DNA from: Myxococcales bacterium
Lineage (GTDB): Bacteria > Myxococcota_A > Polyangia > Polyangiales > Polyangiaceae
NCBI GenBank assembly: GCA_016191785.1
Contig: JACPVJ010000082.1
Location: 307,586 to 371,585, forward strand
Direction of reading: 5' to 3'
DNA: 64,000 bases
Shown: positions 1 to 8,698 of the stretch, piece by piece
How the letters are laid out: each line of letters begins with the position of its first letter
Numbering within the stretch: position 1 is the first letter of the stretch
Notes under the pieces: generated by a model
The model's input: only the letters and a program-made list of their open reading frames with translations
Told to the model about the DNA's origin: nothing
Databases searched by the model: none
Made by a program: the position numbers and the translations under genes

Positions 1-276
1 GGAAGCAAGGTCGTGGCAATCGTCTATGGCGCCGAGTGGTGCAAGCCGTGCCATGACGCGGCCGCTTACCTGCGGCAGCGCGGGGTGACGGTGGTCGAGA
101 AAGACGTGGACGCCGACGACGCGGCCCAGGCCGAGATGCAGAAGAAGCTCGAGCGGGTGAAGATGACCGGCGCGTCCATTCCCGTGATCGACGTGATGGG
201 GCAGCTCTTGGTCGGGTTCAGCCCGCGGTCCCTCGACAAGGCCGTCGAGTCCGCGAGGAACGCCAAGACGTTGTGA
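1..276 (+). CDS. Glutaredoxin-family protein, 5' end probably outside the window
   Basis: Small thiol-redox protein of the glutaredoxin fold. Counting from the GTG at 13, the motif WCKPC puts the redox cysteines at residues 10 and 13, and ASIPVI near residue 57 supplies the cis-proline that packs against the active site in this family. The frame is open back to base 1 and the first beta strand reads naturally through GSKVVAIVY, so the true start may lie upstream. It probably reduces disulfides or glutathione mixed disulfides in the cytoplasm; the partner is unknown. Its stop overlaps the GTG start of the next gene (GTGA), indicating translational coupling to the LysR regulator. Confidence 0.8.
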   Translation, partial: GSKVVAIVYGAEWCKPCHDAAAYLRQRGVTVVEKDVDADDAAQAEMQKKLERVKMTGASIPVIDVMGQLLVGFSPRSLDKAVESARNAKTL

Positions 277-1238
277 GCGGCGACGACACCGCGAAGAAGC
301 TGGAGCGGATCTGGCCTTGGATCCCGGCGTTCCGCGCGGTCGCCGAGACCGAGCACCTGCCGACGGCGGCCCAGCGGCTGTGCGTCAGCCCCTCTGCGCT
401 GTCGCGCAGCGTGAAGCTGGTGGAAGAGACGCTGGGTGAAGAGCTGTTCATCCGCGGCTCGCGCCGCATCACGCTCAATCGCGCGGGCCACCGCCTGCTC
501 GAGGCAATCCGGCGGAGCGTGACGTCGCTCGAGCACGCGATGCACGGCGTGCTGGAGCACGACTTCAGCGGCAGCTTTCGGGTGGCGTCGCTGGGCGTGC
601 TCACCGACTACTTCGTCTTGCCCGCGCTGCTCGACGTGCAGCGAGAGCACCCTGCCGTCGTACCCTGCATGACCACGCTGCCCTCGAAGGAAGCGAACCG
701 CCAGCTCGCCAGCGGGCAAGTCGAGGTCGCGTTCTACTATGACGCCACGACCCTGCCGGGCATCGAGTGCCGTCGCATCGGGGCGCTCCGGAACTCGCTG
801 TACTGCGGCAAGGGGCACCCGCTGTTTCAGGCGCGTTCGGTCTCGCTGGCGACCTCGACCGAGCACGCGTTCAGCGTGGCAGCCATCGGCGATCGCGGCA
901 CGCCGATGGACGGCTGGCCGGTGCAGGTCCCGCGCGAGGTCGGGTTTCAGATCACCCTGCTTTCGACGAACTTGCGGGTGGCGCTCTCGGGGCGGTTCGT
1001 CTGCGTGCTGCCCGACGTGGTGGCCGACGCCGACCTTCGGGCAGGCCGCCTCTGGCGGCTGCCCCCGAGGCCCGTTCCGGATACCGAGGTGTTCGCGGCG
1101 TGCCGGGCGGAAGACGCGCAGTCGAGCTTCACCGCCGACGTGATCGCGCGGGTCGAACGCGCCCTGGGCGAGGCCCCCCGGGGCGGCCCCGCCCCGCGCC
1201 CGCGGCCGGCCAAGCGACGAGACCCGCGGGCCCGCTGA
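273..1238 (+). CDS. LysR-family transcriptional regulator
   Basis: 321-residue regulator. An N-terminal winged helix-turn-helix (about residues 20-80) has the LysR pattern: PTAAQRLCVSPSALSRSVK followed by LGEELFIRGSRRITLNRAG. The rest matches the LysR effector-binding domain (about 100-300). The C-terminus ends in a Pro/Arg-rich tail of about 25 residues that is not part of the fold. It starts at a GTG overlapping the glutaredoxin stop, so the two are co-translated. LysR proteins usually control a neighbouring gene; the dioxygenase starting 75 bases downstream on the same strand is a possible target, but no operator was identified. Confidence 0.85.
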   Translation: MSGDDTAKKLERIWPWIPAFRAVAETEHLPTAAQRLCVSPSALSRSVKLVEETLGEELFIRGSRRITLNRAGHRLLEAIRRSVTSLEHAMHGVLEHDFSGSFRVASLGVLTDYFVLPALLDVQREHPAVVPCMTTLPSKEANRQLASGQVEVAFYYDATTLPGIECRRIGALRNSLYCGKGHPLFQARSVSLATSTEHAFSVAAIGDRGTPMDGWPVQVPREVGFQITLLSTNLRVALSGRFVCVLPDVVADADLRAGRLWRLPPRPVPDTEVFAACRAEDAQSSFTADVIARVERALGEAPRGGPAPRPRPAKRRDPRAR

Positions 1239-1313
1239 TCGTCCCAGCTGCCGCAACGAAGGCTCGCAATCATTCCAATGGTCGTCGGCGCGCGCCGGTC
1301 CCATGCTTCCGGC

Positions 1314-2051
1314 ATGTCGACCCAGAAGACCGTGAGTCGTCGCGCGGCCCTGGGCGCGGTCGCGAGCAGTGTGGTCGCGCTCGGATGCGGTGGAAGCCAA
1401 GAGTCGAGCTCGACCACGCCGGTCGGCTCGGGGGGCGGGCCCGCCGGCGGCACGAGCGGCGGAGGCAGCGGCGGCACCTCGAGCACCGGCGGCAGCGCGG
1501 GCACAGGCACGGGTGGCGGCCTCGCACAGTGCAAGGCGTTCGGCCCGACCCCCGGTTGCGCGGTCACCGACGACAACATCTTGGGGCCGTTCTACAAAGC
1601 CGACGCACCCTTCCGTTCCGACATCACCGAGGGCAGCACGGGGACCGCGCTGCGCATCCAGGGCACCGTCTATGGCTGCGACTGCCAGACGCCGCTCGCC
1701 GGCGCGGTGGTCGACATCTGGCAAGCCGACGACTCGGGCGCGTACGACAACACCGGCTTCGTGCTGCGTGGTCGGGTGAAGACCGATGACCAGGGTCGCT
1801 ACGAGCTGACGACCATCCTGCCTGGTCTGTACTTGAACGGCAGCACCTATCGCCCCCGCCACGTCCACTACAAGGTCAGCCACGCCGACGGCGTCGCGCT
1901 GACGACCCAGCTCTACTTCGAGGGCGACCCGTGGATCGCCTCGGACGCCTTCGTGAAGGCGTCGCTCGTTCGCCCGCTGGTCGCGTCGATCGGCGCCACC
2001 GGCAAGAAGGAGTACGACGTGACCTTCGACGTGGTGCTCACGGGCGTGTGA
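1314..2051 (+). CDS. Secreted intradiol ring-cleavage dioxygenase-like protein
   Basis: 245 residues. The N-terminus has a twin-arginine pattern (SRRAAL, residues 8-13) and a lipobox ending at Cys25, then a Gly/Ser/Thr linker to about residue 75. The rest resembles protocatechuate 3,4-dioxygenase beta subunit and other intradiol enzymes, which use Fe(III) bound by two Tyr and two His. RPRHVHY (about residues 180-186) supplies the two His, and the Tyr in GAYDN near residue 143 fits the first Tyr position. Most characterised enzymes of this family are cytoplasmic catechol cleavers; a Tat-exported, lipid-anchored version probably acts on extracellular phenolics or has drifted in function. ATG 1314 is preferred to 1278 because it places the export signal at the N-terminus. 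Confidence 0.8.
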   Translation: MSTQKTVSRRAALGAVASSVVALGCGGSQESSSTTPVGSGGGPAGGTSGGGSGGTSSTGGSAGTGTGGGLAQCKAFGPTPGCAVTDDNILGPFYKADAPFRSDITEGSTGTALRIQGTVYGCDCQTPLAGAVVDIWQADDSGAYDNTGFVLRGRVKTDDQGRYELTTILPGLYLNGSTYRPRHVHYKVSHADGVALTTQLYFEGDPWIASDAFVKASLVRPLVASIGATGKKEYDVTFDVVLTGV

Positions 2052-2063
2052 ACGGCAGCTCGG

Positions 2064-3161
2064 TCAGAACCCCTGCGCGCGCAGGTACTTCACCAGCTCG
2101 ACGTACAGCGGCTTGTGCTTGAACGAGTTTCCGAGGCCGGGCGAGTCGCCGAAGAGCTGACCCACTTCGTCCAGGTGATCGGCGGGAACGCACCCGAGGA
2201 AGGTGCCCCACCGCGCGTCCTTGACGCGGACCAACCCGTCGTTCGCGTCGGGCTGGCCGAGGCCACCGTCGAGGTACGCCTCCGTGACCGCGAGCAGCCC
2301 GTCCACGGGGTCGACCTCGAGCTTCCACTGGTCGATGAACGAGACCGCCTGATCGGGCTTGCAGTCCGACTCCGCGAGCTTGAAGTCGCTTCGCCCGGTC
2401 AGGGACCAGTAGCGAACCGCCGCGCGATCGGGGTACTTGTCGTTGAAGGCGGCGATACCCGCCTTCGAGAACAGCTCGAGGGGCTTCCAGATCGAGGTCT
2501 TCTTGCCGGCCTTGTCCCAGAGCGCATAGCCGATCTGTTTCACCAGCCAGTCCACCAGGTCTTGGGTGCCGGGATCGGAGACCAGGCCCAAGAGCACGTC
2601 GGCGATGGGCGTGCCGCCGTGCGGGGTCGCGATGGTGACGACGCTGGCGACCAGATCTGGCCGGTCGTGCGCGACCACGCGCGCGTCGAGCCCGCCCTGC
2701 GAGTGCCCGATCAGGTTCACTCTTGCGTGGCCGGTCTGCGCCAAGATCTTCTCGATCTCGGCCTCGAGCTCCGCACCGCGGGAGGTCGAGTCGTTGAATG
2801 GGTCGACCGCCGGCGTGAAGACATGGATCTCCCCTTGGGCGGCGAGCGCCTGCTTCACTTCGTAGAAGTAGGTGACGGCATCGAGCCCCGCGAACTTCTC
2901 GAAGCCGAAGAAACCGTGGGCCAGCACCACCGGGTAGGGGGGGCCGAGCTTCTTCCCGGCGTCCGCGTCGCTCCCGGCGTCGTGCTTCCCACCTACAGCG
3001 GCAACCCCGCCGCTGGCGACCGTGCCACCGGCACCGCTCGGGCCCCCGCCCCCGGCGGGGGCGCCCCCTCCGCCGGAATAGCCCTCGTCCGCCGATTCGC
3101 CACCGCCGCAGGCGCCGGCACAAACGACCGCGATCCCCGCGGCAAGCCACTGCCAGCGCAT
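2064..3161 (-). CDS. Secreted alpha/beta-hydrolase lipase
   Basis: 365 residues. The signal peptide has a lipobox ending at Cys18, followed by a Gly/Ser-rich linker. The catalytic domain begins with VVLAHGFFG (oxyanion-hole motif, about residue 80) and has the nucleophile elbow GHSQGG (about residue 152), both typical of bacterial family I triacylglycerol lipases. The later Asp and His of the triad are expected but not assigned. ATG 3161 is chosen over 3197 because the signal peptide then begins MRWQWLAAG. The gene converges on the dioxygenase and is divergent from the CarH-like gene. Probable role: hydrolysis of extracellular lipids or esters. Confidence 0.85.
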   Translation of the reverse strand: MRWQWLAAGIAVVCAGACGGGESADEGYSGGGGAPAGGGGPSGAGGTVASGGVAAVGGKHDAGSDADAGKKLGPPYPVVLAHGFFGFEKFAGLDAVTYFYEVKQALAAQGEIHVFTPAVDPFNDSTSRGAELEAEIEKILAQTGHARVNLIGHSQGGLDARVVAHDRPDLVASVVTIATPHGGTPIADVLLGLVSDPGTQDLVDWLVKQIGYALWDKAGKKTSIWKPLELFSKAGIAAFNDKYPDRAAVRYWSLTGRSDFKLAESDCKPDQAVSFIDQWKLEVDPVDGLLAVTEAYLDGGLGQPDANDGLVRVKDARWGTFLGCVPADHLDEVGQLFGDSPGLGNSFKHKPLYVELVKYLRAQGF

Positions 3162-3241
3162 CCCCGAGAGCTTCCCCGATGCTCCCATCGGGGTCAAACC
3201 GGCTTGACGGTGGGGTGCGCGGACCTAAGCGAGCATGAGTC

Positions 3242-4153
3242 ATGCAAGTCGCCGGAAATGGGGCCCGGGCGGGCTATTCGATTCGAGTCGCCTCGCGGCT
3301 GACCGGGCTGTCGTCCGACACCCTCCGGATGTGGGAGCGCCGCTATGGCTTCCCCAAGCCCGAGCGCAACCCGGCGGGCGTGCGAGTCTACTCCCAAGAG
3401 CACGTCGAGCGGCTGATGCTGGTGGCGCGCACCCTCAAGGCTGGCTACCGCGCCGGCGAGGTCGTCACGCGCTCGCGGGACGAGCTCTCCGAGTTGCTCG
3501 CGTCGACGGCCAGCACGGGGCTCAAGACGGGCGCGTCGCCGTCCTCCGTGGACTCGCTGATGCTGCGCCTGGAGCGGGACGACCTGCCGGGGTTGATCGT
3601 CGAGCTCAAGCAGAGCATCGCGACGCTCGGGGCCAAGCGCTTCTTGGTCGAGGTGTGCGCGCCGCTGGTCGAGCGCGTGGGCGAGGCGTGGGCCGTCCGA
3701 GACCTCGAGATCCGCCACGAGCACATGCTCAGCGCCGCGCTCTCGACCCAGCTTCGCCTGCTCCACTCGAGCTACGAAGGCACCATGCGCGATCCAGTGG
3801 TGGTGCTCGCGACCTTGCCGGGGGAGCAGCACGCCTTGGGAATGGAAATGGCCGCCCTGTACCTGGCGCTCTCGGGCGCGACCCCACGCATGCTGGGCAC
3901 CGACTGCCCGCCGGATCAGATCGTGACCGCGGCGCGCCGCGCCCACGCGAAGGCCGTCGGGATCAGCGTGTCGGCCAGCGCCAAGCTCGACCTGGTCAAC
4001 GAAGACCTGGAGTGGCTGCTGGGTGAGAGCGATGATGACCTGCGCGTCTGGGTGGGGGGCAAGCGCGCCAAGAGCGTGGCGGTGATCCACCCGCGCCTCG
4101 ATCGCGTGTCGAGCTGGGAAGACCTGGAAAACTCCCTCGAACGCCTGAGGTGA
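3242..4153 (+). CDS. carH: CarH-type MerR regulator with B12-binding domain, predicted photoreceptor
   Basis: 303 residues. A MerR helix-turn-helix (about 12-80, with DTLRMWERRYGFPKPERN) is followed by a helical B12-capping domain and a Rossmann-type cobalamin domain. The capping domain carries W150-x9-E160-H161, the W-x9-EH signature of CarH photoreceptors. GEQHALGM supplies His197 in the E-x-H-x-x-G position of the lower cobalt ligand. In studied CarH proteins the adenosylcobalamin-bound tetramer represses in the dark and falls apart in light, inducing carotenoid genes. No carotenoid gene is in the window, so the targets are unknown. The stop overlaps an alternative start of astB. Confidence 0.85.
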   Translation: MQVAGNGARAGYSIRVASRLTGLSSDTLRMWERRYGFPKPERNPAGVRVYSQEHVERLMLVARTLKAGYRAGEVVTRSRDELSELLASTASTGLKTGASPSSVDSLMLRLERDDLPGLIVELKQSIATLGAKRFLVEVCAPLVERVGEAWAVRDLEIRHEHMLSAALSTQLRLLHSSYEGTMRDPVVVLATLPGEQHALGMEMAALYLALSGATPRMLGTDCPPDQIVTAARRAHAKAVGISVSASAKLDLVNEDLEWLLGESDDDLRVWVGGKRAKSVAVIHPRLDRVSSWEDLENSLERLR

Positions 4154-4179
4154 GCCGGGCCGGGTTATGGTCGACGGTG

Positions 4180-5523
4180 ATGCCGCGCATCGCCTGCTTC
4201 GACGGCCTTCCTGGACCGACCCATTGTCACGCGGGGCTGTCGCCGGGCAACGTCGCGGCCAGCGCGCACGCCGGGCAGGTCGGCAATCCCAAGGCCGCCG
4301 CCCTCGAGAGCCTGGCCAAGATGCGCCTGATCCGCGGGCTGGGCGTGCCGCAGGGGGTGCTGCCGCCCCAGCCGAGACCCGACCTGGGCACGCTGCGCCG
4401 ATTGGGCTTCTCGGGCTCGGACCGTGAGGTGATCGCCGGCGCGGCGCGCACCGACGACGGCCGCCCGCTGCAGCTCACCTCGAGCGCATCGGCGATGTGG
4501 ACCGCGAACGCTGCCACCATCGCGCCGTCGTGCGACACCCCGGACGGCCGCGTGCACCTGACGGTGGCGAACCTCGCGAGCAACTTCCACCGTAGCCTCG
4601 AGGCACCGACCACGCACGCCGTCCTCGGGACCCTGTTCGCCGACGCGCGTCACTTCGTGGTGCACGCTCCGTTGCCCTCGAGCGAGTCGTGGGCGGACGA
4701 GGGTGCGGCGAACCACATCCGTCTCTCGACCTCGCGGGGCGCCGCCCACCTCTTCTGCTGGGGCAAGAGCGCTCGCGGCGACGTGCCGACGCCGGCAAGA
4801 CACCCGGCTCGGCAGACGCTCGAGGCCAGCCGCGCGCTGGCGCGGCTGCACGGCCTGGGCGGCGACGTCGCGCTATTTCCGCAGCAAGACCCGGTGGGCA
4901 TCGACGCCGGCGCCTTCCACACCGACGTCCTGGCGTTCGGACACGATCGGTTCCTGATGCTGCACGAGCGGGCGTTCGTGGACGCCGAGAAGGTGATCGA
5001 CGAGCTGCGAGCGCGGCTCGGTGGCGAGCTGGTGGTGGCGCTGGCGCGGCAAGCCGAGGTCCCGCTCGACGCGGCCATCGCCACCTATCTCTTCAACAGC
5101 GAGTTGTGCGTGCTCGAGGGGGGCCGCATGGTGCTGGTCGCGCCCCGACACGCCGAGGGCTGCGAGCCCACGCGCCGCTTTTTGGACCGCCTGGTCGCCG
5201 AGCCCACCCCCGTCGATCGCGTCGAATGGGTCGACCTCTCGGCCTCGATGAAGAACGGCGGTGGGCCGGCCTGCTTGCGACTGGCGGTGCCCCTCACCGA
5301 TGCCGAGCGTTCGGCGGTGCGGGGCCGGGTCTTCCTCGACGACACCCTGGAGCGCGAGCTCGGCAAGTGGGTCGAGAAGCACTATCGCGATCGGCTGTCG
5401 CTCGACGATCTGGCCGACCCTGCCCTCTACACCGAGTGCCTGGGCGCCCTCGACGAGCTGACCTCGCTGCTCGAGCTGGGCTCGGTCTTCGACTTTCAGA
5501 GGTCGTCAGGGCTGCCAGGTTAG
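4180..5523 (+). CDS. astB: N-succinylarginine dihydrolase
   Basis: 447 residues, the usual AstB length. AstB converts N2-succinylarginine to succinylornithine, ammonia and CO2 in the arginine succinyltransferase pathway. Visible family motifs include CFDGLPGPTH, NPKAAALESLAKM, GFSGSD, ANAATIAPS, VHLTVANL and NGGGPACLRL; the Cys of the last falls at residue 365, the position of the catalytic Cys in the E. coli enzyme. ATG 4180 is preferred because the protein then begins MPRIACFDGL; a GTG at 4150 overlapping the carH stop is possible. No other ast genes are nearby. Its 3' end overlaps that of the convergent kinase gene by 18 bases. Confidence 0.9.
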   Translation: MPRIACFDGLPGPTHCHAGLSPGNVAASAHAGQVGNPKAAALESLAKMRLIRGLGVPQGVLPPQPRPDLGTLRRLGFSGSDREVIAGAARTDDGRPLQLTSSASAMWTANAATIAPSCDTPDGRVHLTVANLASNFHRSLEAPTTHAVLGTLFADARHFVVHAPLPSSESWADEGAANHIRLSTSRGAAHLFCWGKSARGDVPTPARHPARQTLEASRALARLHGLGGDVALFPQQDPVGIDAGAFHTDVLAFGHDRFLMLHERAFVDAEKVIDELRARLGGELVVALARQAEVPLDAAIATYLFNSELCVLEGGRMVLVAPRHAEGCEPTRRFLDRLVAEPTPVDRVEWVDLSASMKNGGGPACLRLAVPLTDAERSAVRGRVFLDDTLERELGKWVEKHYRDRLSLDDLADPALYTECLGALDELTSLLELGSVFDFQRSSGLPG

Positions 5524-7587
5524 CGCGCCCGAAGCGAGCCCGACCAGCACCGCGCGCCGCGCCGCGCGTGGGTCGAAGGTCCCGGCACGGACGCCCACTT
5601 GCATCAGGCTGCGGAGCGAAACCCCGGCGCCCGCCGCGGCCAGCACCTGCGCCTCTTCGCGAGGCAACACCAGCGAGCGCTGCAGCTCGACGGGGTCGGC
5701 GGCAACGTGCAGGGTGCCCGCGCGCTCCACCGTCTCGAGCACGCTCTTGACTTCGTCCGGCGCGTACGCGGCCAATAGCGCGGAGCCGATGAACGCGAAC
5801 GGCTGGGGGATCTCCAGCGCGTCTTCGCCGTGTCGGGCCCCGCCGACGAACGAGAGCTCGCCGATCCGGAAGCGAAACAGCGACACCAGCCGGCGCCACG
5901 CCTGCTCGCGCAGAGCCAGGTCCACGCGCAAGCGGGTGCAATGGCCTAGCTCGACCAGCACCTGGCCCACCAGCTTACCGGTGCGCCACGCCTGCGCCAC
6001 CGCCCGCTCGACCGCTGGGCCCGGCAGCCCGTCGGCTTCGACCAGACGCGCGCCCAAGAGGTCACGGGGGTCGGTCGACGACGAGAACACCGGCGCGCCG
6101 TCCACGAACCACAAGCGCACCTGTTCGCTGCCGCGCCGCGCGCACAGCATGCCGGTGCGCTGCCGCCGCGCGATGTCGAACACCAGGCTCGGCGTGTGCT
6201 CGAGGCGAACCGCCCACCGCTCTTGGGTCTGGAGCGCAATCGGCTCGTGGAAGCGATAGGCCGGGCGGGCCAGCATTCGCCCGAGCTCGAACATGCTGGG
6301 CACCGGCAAGAACGCCGCGCCGTTGCGCGACACCGCTCCGTCGATCGACAGCCTGCCGGTGGCCAGCATCTCGAGCACGCCCGAGAGCGGCAACGGCCCG
6401 AGCACCGCACCGCCGGGCCGCTGGACGCGATAGGTGACGTCCGCCGAGGCCGGCACGCTGACCGCGTGGGCGAGCAGGTCGGGCACGTCGCTGTCGGGGC
6501 ACAGCTCGCGAATCGCGTCGACGATCGACGCCGGCGGGGCTTCGCTCTCGCCCGCGGTCAGCGTGACGGTCTCGAGGAACTCTTCGCTGGGCGGCCGCCG
6601 GCGGCGCGGCATCTCGACCGGCTTCTGCTGCACGTCGCTGGAGAGCGCCACCAGCCCGAGGTCGGCCATCCACTCGGAGAGCACGTGGGCGCCGAGCGAG
6701 AGCCCCAGCTCGGCAGCCGCGGCGTCGATCGCTGCGCCGAGCTCGCCGGCCGACTGGAAGCGCTGCTCGGGCCAGCGTGCCAAGCCCTTGAACAAGATGT
6801 CCCGCACCACCGGCGGGATGTGCGCGCCGTCGGTGCGCAGGCGGCGCAGGTTGCCGCCGTGCAGGCTCTGGAGCACCTCGAGCTCGTTCTCACCGCAGAA
6901 GAGCGGCTGGCAGAGCAAGAGCTCGGCGAGCACCACGGACAGCGAGAAGAGATCGCTGCGCCCATCCAAGGGCATGCCCAGCGCCTGCTCGGGCGAGACG
7001 TAGCCCACCTTGCCCTTGAGCTCGCCCGGCACGGTGCGCGCGTCGATCGAGGTGGACCGCACGATGCCGAAGTCGCCGAGCTTCACCTGCCCCATGCAAC
7101 CGATCAGGATGTTGCTGGGCGCCACGTCGCGGTGCACGATCCCCAAGGGGCGACCGTCGTCGTCGGCGGCTTCGTGCACGTAGGCCAGCGCCTGCACCAC
7201 CTCGCGCGCGACGGTGAGCGCGGCGGCCAGATCGACCGTGCGACGCCTCGCGGCCACGCGTCCGATCAGCTCGGCGCCGGACATCCCGTCGACGTACTCG
7301 AGGGCGATGAACGGAAGGCCGTCGTGCTCACCGAAGTCGAAGACCTCCACCAGGTTCGGGTGACTGAGCGCCGCCTGAATCCGCGCCTCGTCACAGAACA
7401 TCGCGACCAGGCGCGGGTCGTGGGCCAGCTGCGGCAGTATCCGCTTGAGCGCGATACGCTTCGAGAACCCGTGGGGCCCGTCGCGCCGAGCCACGAAGAC
7501 CTCTGCCATGCCGCCGACGCCGAGCAGTCGCTCGACGAGATAGTCCCCGACCTTGTGGAGACGCGTGGCAACGGAGCCCGAGCGCAT
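5506..7587 (-). CDS. Ser/Thr protein kinase with GYF-like and DUF4388-like C-terminal domains
   Basis: 693 residues. The kinase domain (about 15-280) is complete: LLGVGGMAEVFVA glycine loop, Lys in IALKRIL, HRDVAPSN catalytic loop and GDFGIV metal loop. There is no obvious membrane helix, so it is probably cytoplasmic. After a linker, residues about 385-440 resemble a GYF_2-type peptide-binding domain (YRVQRPGGAVLGPLPLSGV) and about 470-570 resemble DUF4388, a domain common in myxobacterial signalling proteins. It lies downstream of the glyA/nuclease genes on the same strand, with a 116-base gap. Substrates are unknown. Confidence 0.88.
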   Translation of the reverse strand: MRSGSVATRLHKVGDYLVERLLGVGGMAEVFVARRDGPHGFSKRIALKRILPQLAHDPRLVAMFCDEARIQAALSHPNLVEVFDFGEHDGLPFIALEYVDGMSGAELIGRVAARRRTVDLAAALTVAREVVQALAYVHEAADDDGRPLGIVHRDVAPSNILIGCMGQVKLGDFGIVRSTSIDARTVPGELKGKVGYVSPEQALGMPLDGRSDLFSLSVVLAELLLCQPLFCGENELEVLQSLHGGNLRRLRTDGAHIPPVVRDILFKGLARWPEQRFQSAGELGAAIDAAAAELGLSLGAHVLSEWMADLGLVALSSDVQQKPVEMPRRRRPPSEEFLETVTLTAGESEAPPASIVDAIRELCPDSDVPDLLAHAVSVPASADVTYRVQRPGGAVLGPLPLSGVLEMLATGRLSIDGAVSRNGAAFLPVPSMFELGRMLARPAYRFHEPIALQTQERWAVRLEHTPSLVFDIARRQRTGMLCARRGSEQVRLWFVDGAPVFSSSTDPRDLLGARLVEADGLPGPAVERAVAQAWRTGKLVGQVLVELGHCTRLRVDLALREQAWRRLVSLFRFRIGELSFVGGARHGEDALEIPQPFAFIGSALLAAYAPDEVKSVLETVERAGTLHVAADPVELQRSLVLPREEAQVLAAAGAGVSLRSLMQVGVRAGTFDPRAARRAVLVGLASGALTWQP

Positions 7588-7703
7588 GGGTGCTAGTTTC
7601 AGACTACCTCAACTCGACCCAGCAAATACGGCCGCGCCCTGCCCGCCTGCCCCGGCTCGTGAAAATGAGAAGGAGGAAGTGCGCAGGTGTGGGGCGAGTG
7701 CCG

Positions 7704-8693
7704 TCAGCGTGCGCGCAAGCGGCACACGTGGGGCTTGTGGTCGAAATAGGCGACTTCGCTGACCGGTGGGTGCCCGTCTGTCACGCCCGCCACCCAGCAG
7801 CTTCCGCGGAACGCGTCGCTCAAGACGTGGTCGATGTTGAACAGCGCGGCGTAGGTCCCCGGAGCGTCGGTCCCCACCGCGGTCAAGAACCCGAGCTTCT
7901 TGCCTGGGCCGGCCTGCGCGGCGAGCAGCGCCGCGCTCTCGTCGGTGTCCGCCATCCGCGCCGGGTCGGTGTTGAAGTCGCCGAGCACGATGTTCTTCTC
8001 GCCGCTGGCCGCGGGCGCGCCTTCCCCCATGTCCACGAACACCAACTCGAACTGCTTCAGCCGGCAGTCCTGGTCGCCCTGCTCGATGCCGGACGAACCG
8101 TGCACGTTGACCACGGTGATGGCGCCGCCGCTCGCGAGCTCGATGACCGCGCGTCCGAGGCGCGAGCCCTTCCCGCAGCCTGGCACCTCGGCCCCGCCGA
8201 GCCCGCCGAGGCACAGGTCGCCGGCGCAACCCTGGATGGTGCCGAAGCTCTTTCTGACGGCGAGGCACTTGTCGTCGTGACCTTGGTGACACGCCACCTG
8301 GAAGCCGGCGCCGACCACGGCCTGGACGACCGTGGGGTCTCCCGCCTTCCAGGTCTCGCACACGAACCCCGGCTTCGCTTCTGGGGGCACCCCCGCGCAG
8401 TCACCCGGATGGAAGATCTCTTGAAAGCCTACGATGTCGACGGGGCTATCTTCGAACCACGCTCGGGTGTCGTCGATCACCTCGCGCCACGCCAGACCGT
8501 CGCCATAGTACTGGTCGGAGAGCTTCGCTTGCTCCGGACCGTACCCATCGCCCGGAGAGGCCTGTCCGAGATTCTCGGTGGTGCCGGTGTTGAAGGTGGC
8601 CACCACGAAGGACGGCTCGGACGACGCTTCGTCTTCGGCTGCGCAACCCGCCAGGGCGAGCAGCAGGGCGGCGGCAGCGCACCCTCGCGACAT
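7704..8693 (-). CDS. Exported endonuclease/exonuclease/phosphatase-fold lipoprotein
   Basis: 329 residues. The signal peptide ends in lipobox LALAGC, so the protein is probably lipid-anchored. The fold is suggested by ATFNTGT at the first strand, FQEIF (metal-binding Glu), VNVHGS, LGDFNTD (Asp/Asn pair) and a late FDHKPH in the place of the family's SDHxP catalytic His motif. Members cleave phosphodiester or phosphate-ester bonds in DNA, sphingolipids or inositol phosphates; the substrate cannot be told here. Many cysteines suggest extracytoplasmic disulfides. ATG 8693 lies five bases after the glyA stop, so the two are probably co-transcribed. Confidence 0.8.
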   Translation of the reverse strand: MSRGCAAAALLLALAGCAAEDEASSEPSFVVATFNTGTTENLGQASPGDGYGPEQAKLSDQYYGDGLAWREVIDDTRAWFEDSPVDIVGFQEIFHPGDCAGVPPEAKPGFVCETWKAGDPTVVQAVVGAGFQVACHQGHDDKCLAVRKSFGTIQGCAGDLCLGGLGGAEVPGCGKGSRLGRAVIELASGGAITVVNVHGSSGIEQGDQDCRLKQFELVFVDMGEGAPAASGEKNIVLGDFNTDPARMADTDESAALLAAQAGPGKKLGFLTAVGTDAPGTYAALFNIDHVLSDAFRGSCWVAGVTDGHPPVSEVAYFDHKPHVCRLRAR

Positions 8694-8698
8694 GCGGG

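Noticed and set aside
3204..3231. Promoter with TTGACG and TAAGCG for carH
   Set aside because: The second hexamer is a poor match and such hexamers arise by chance; not strong enough to list as a feature.
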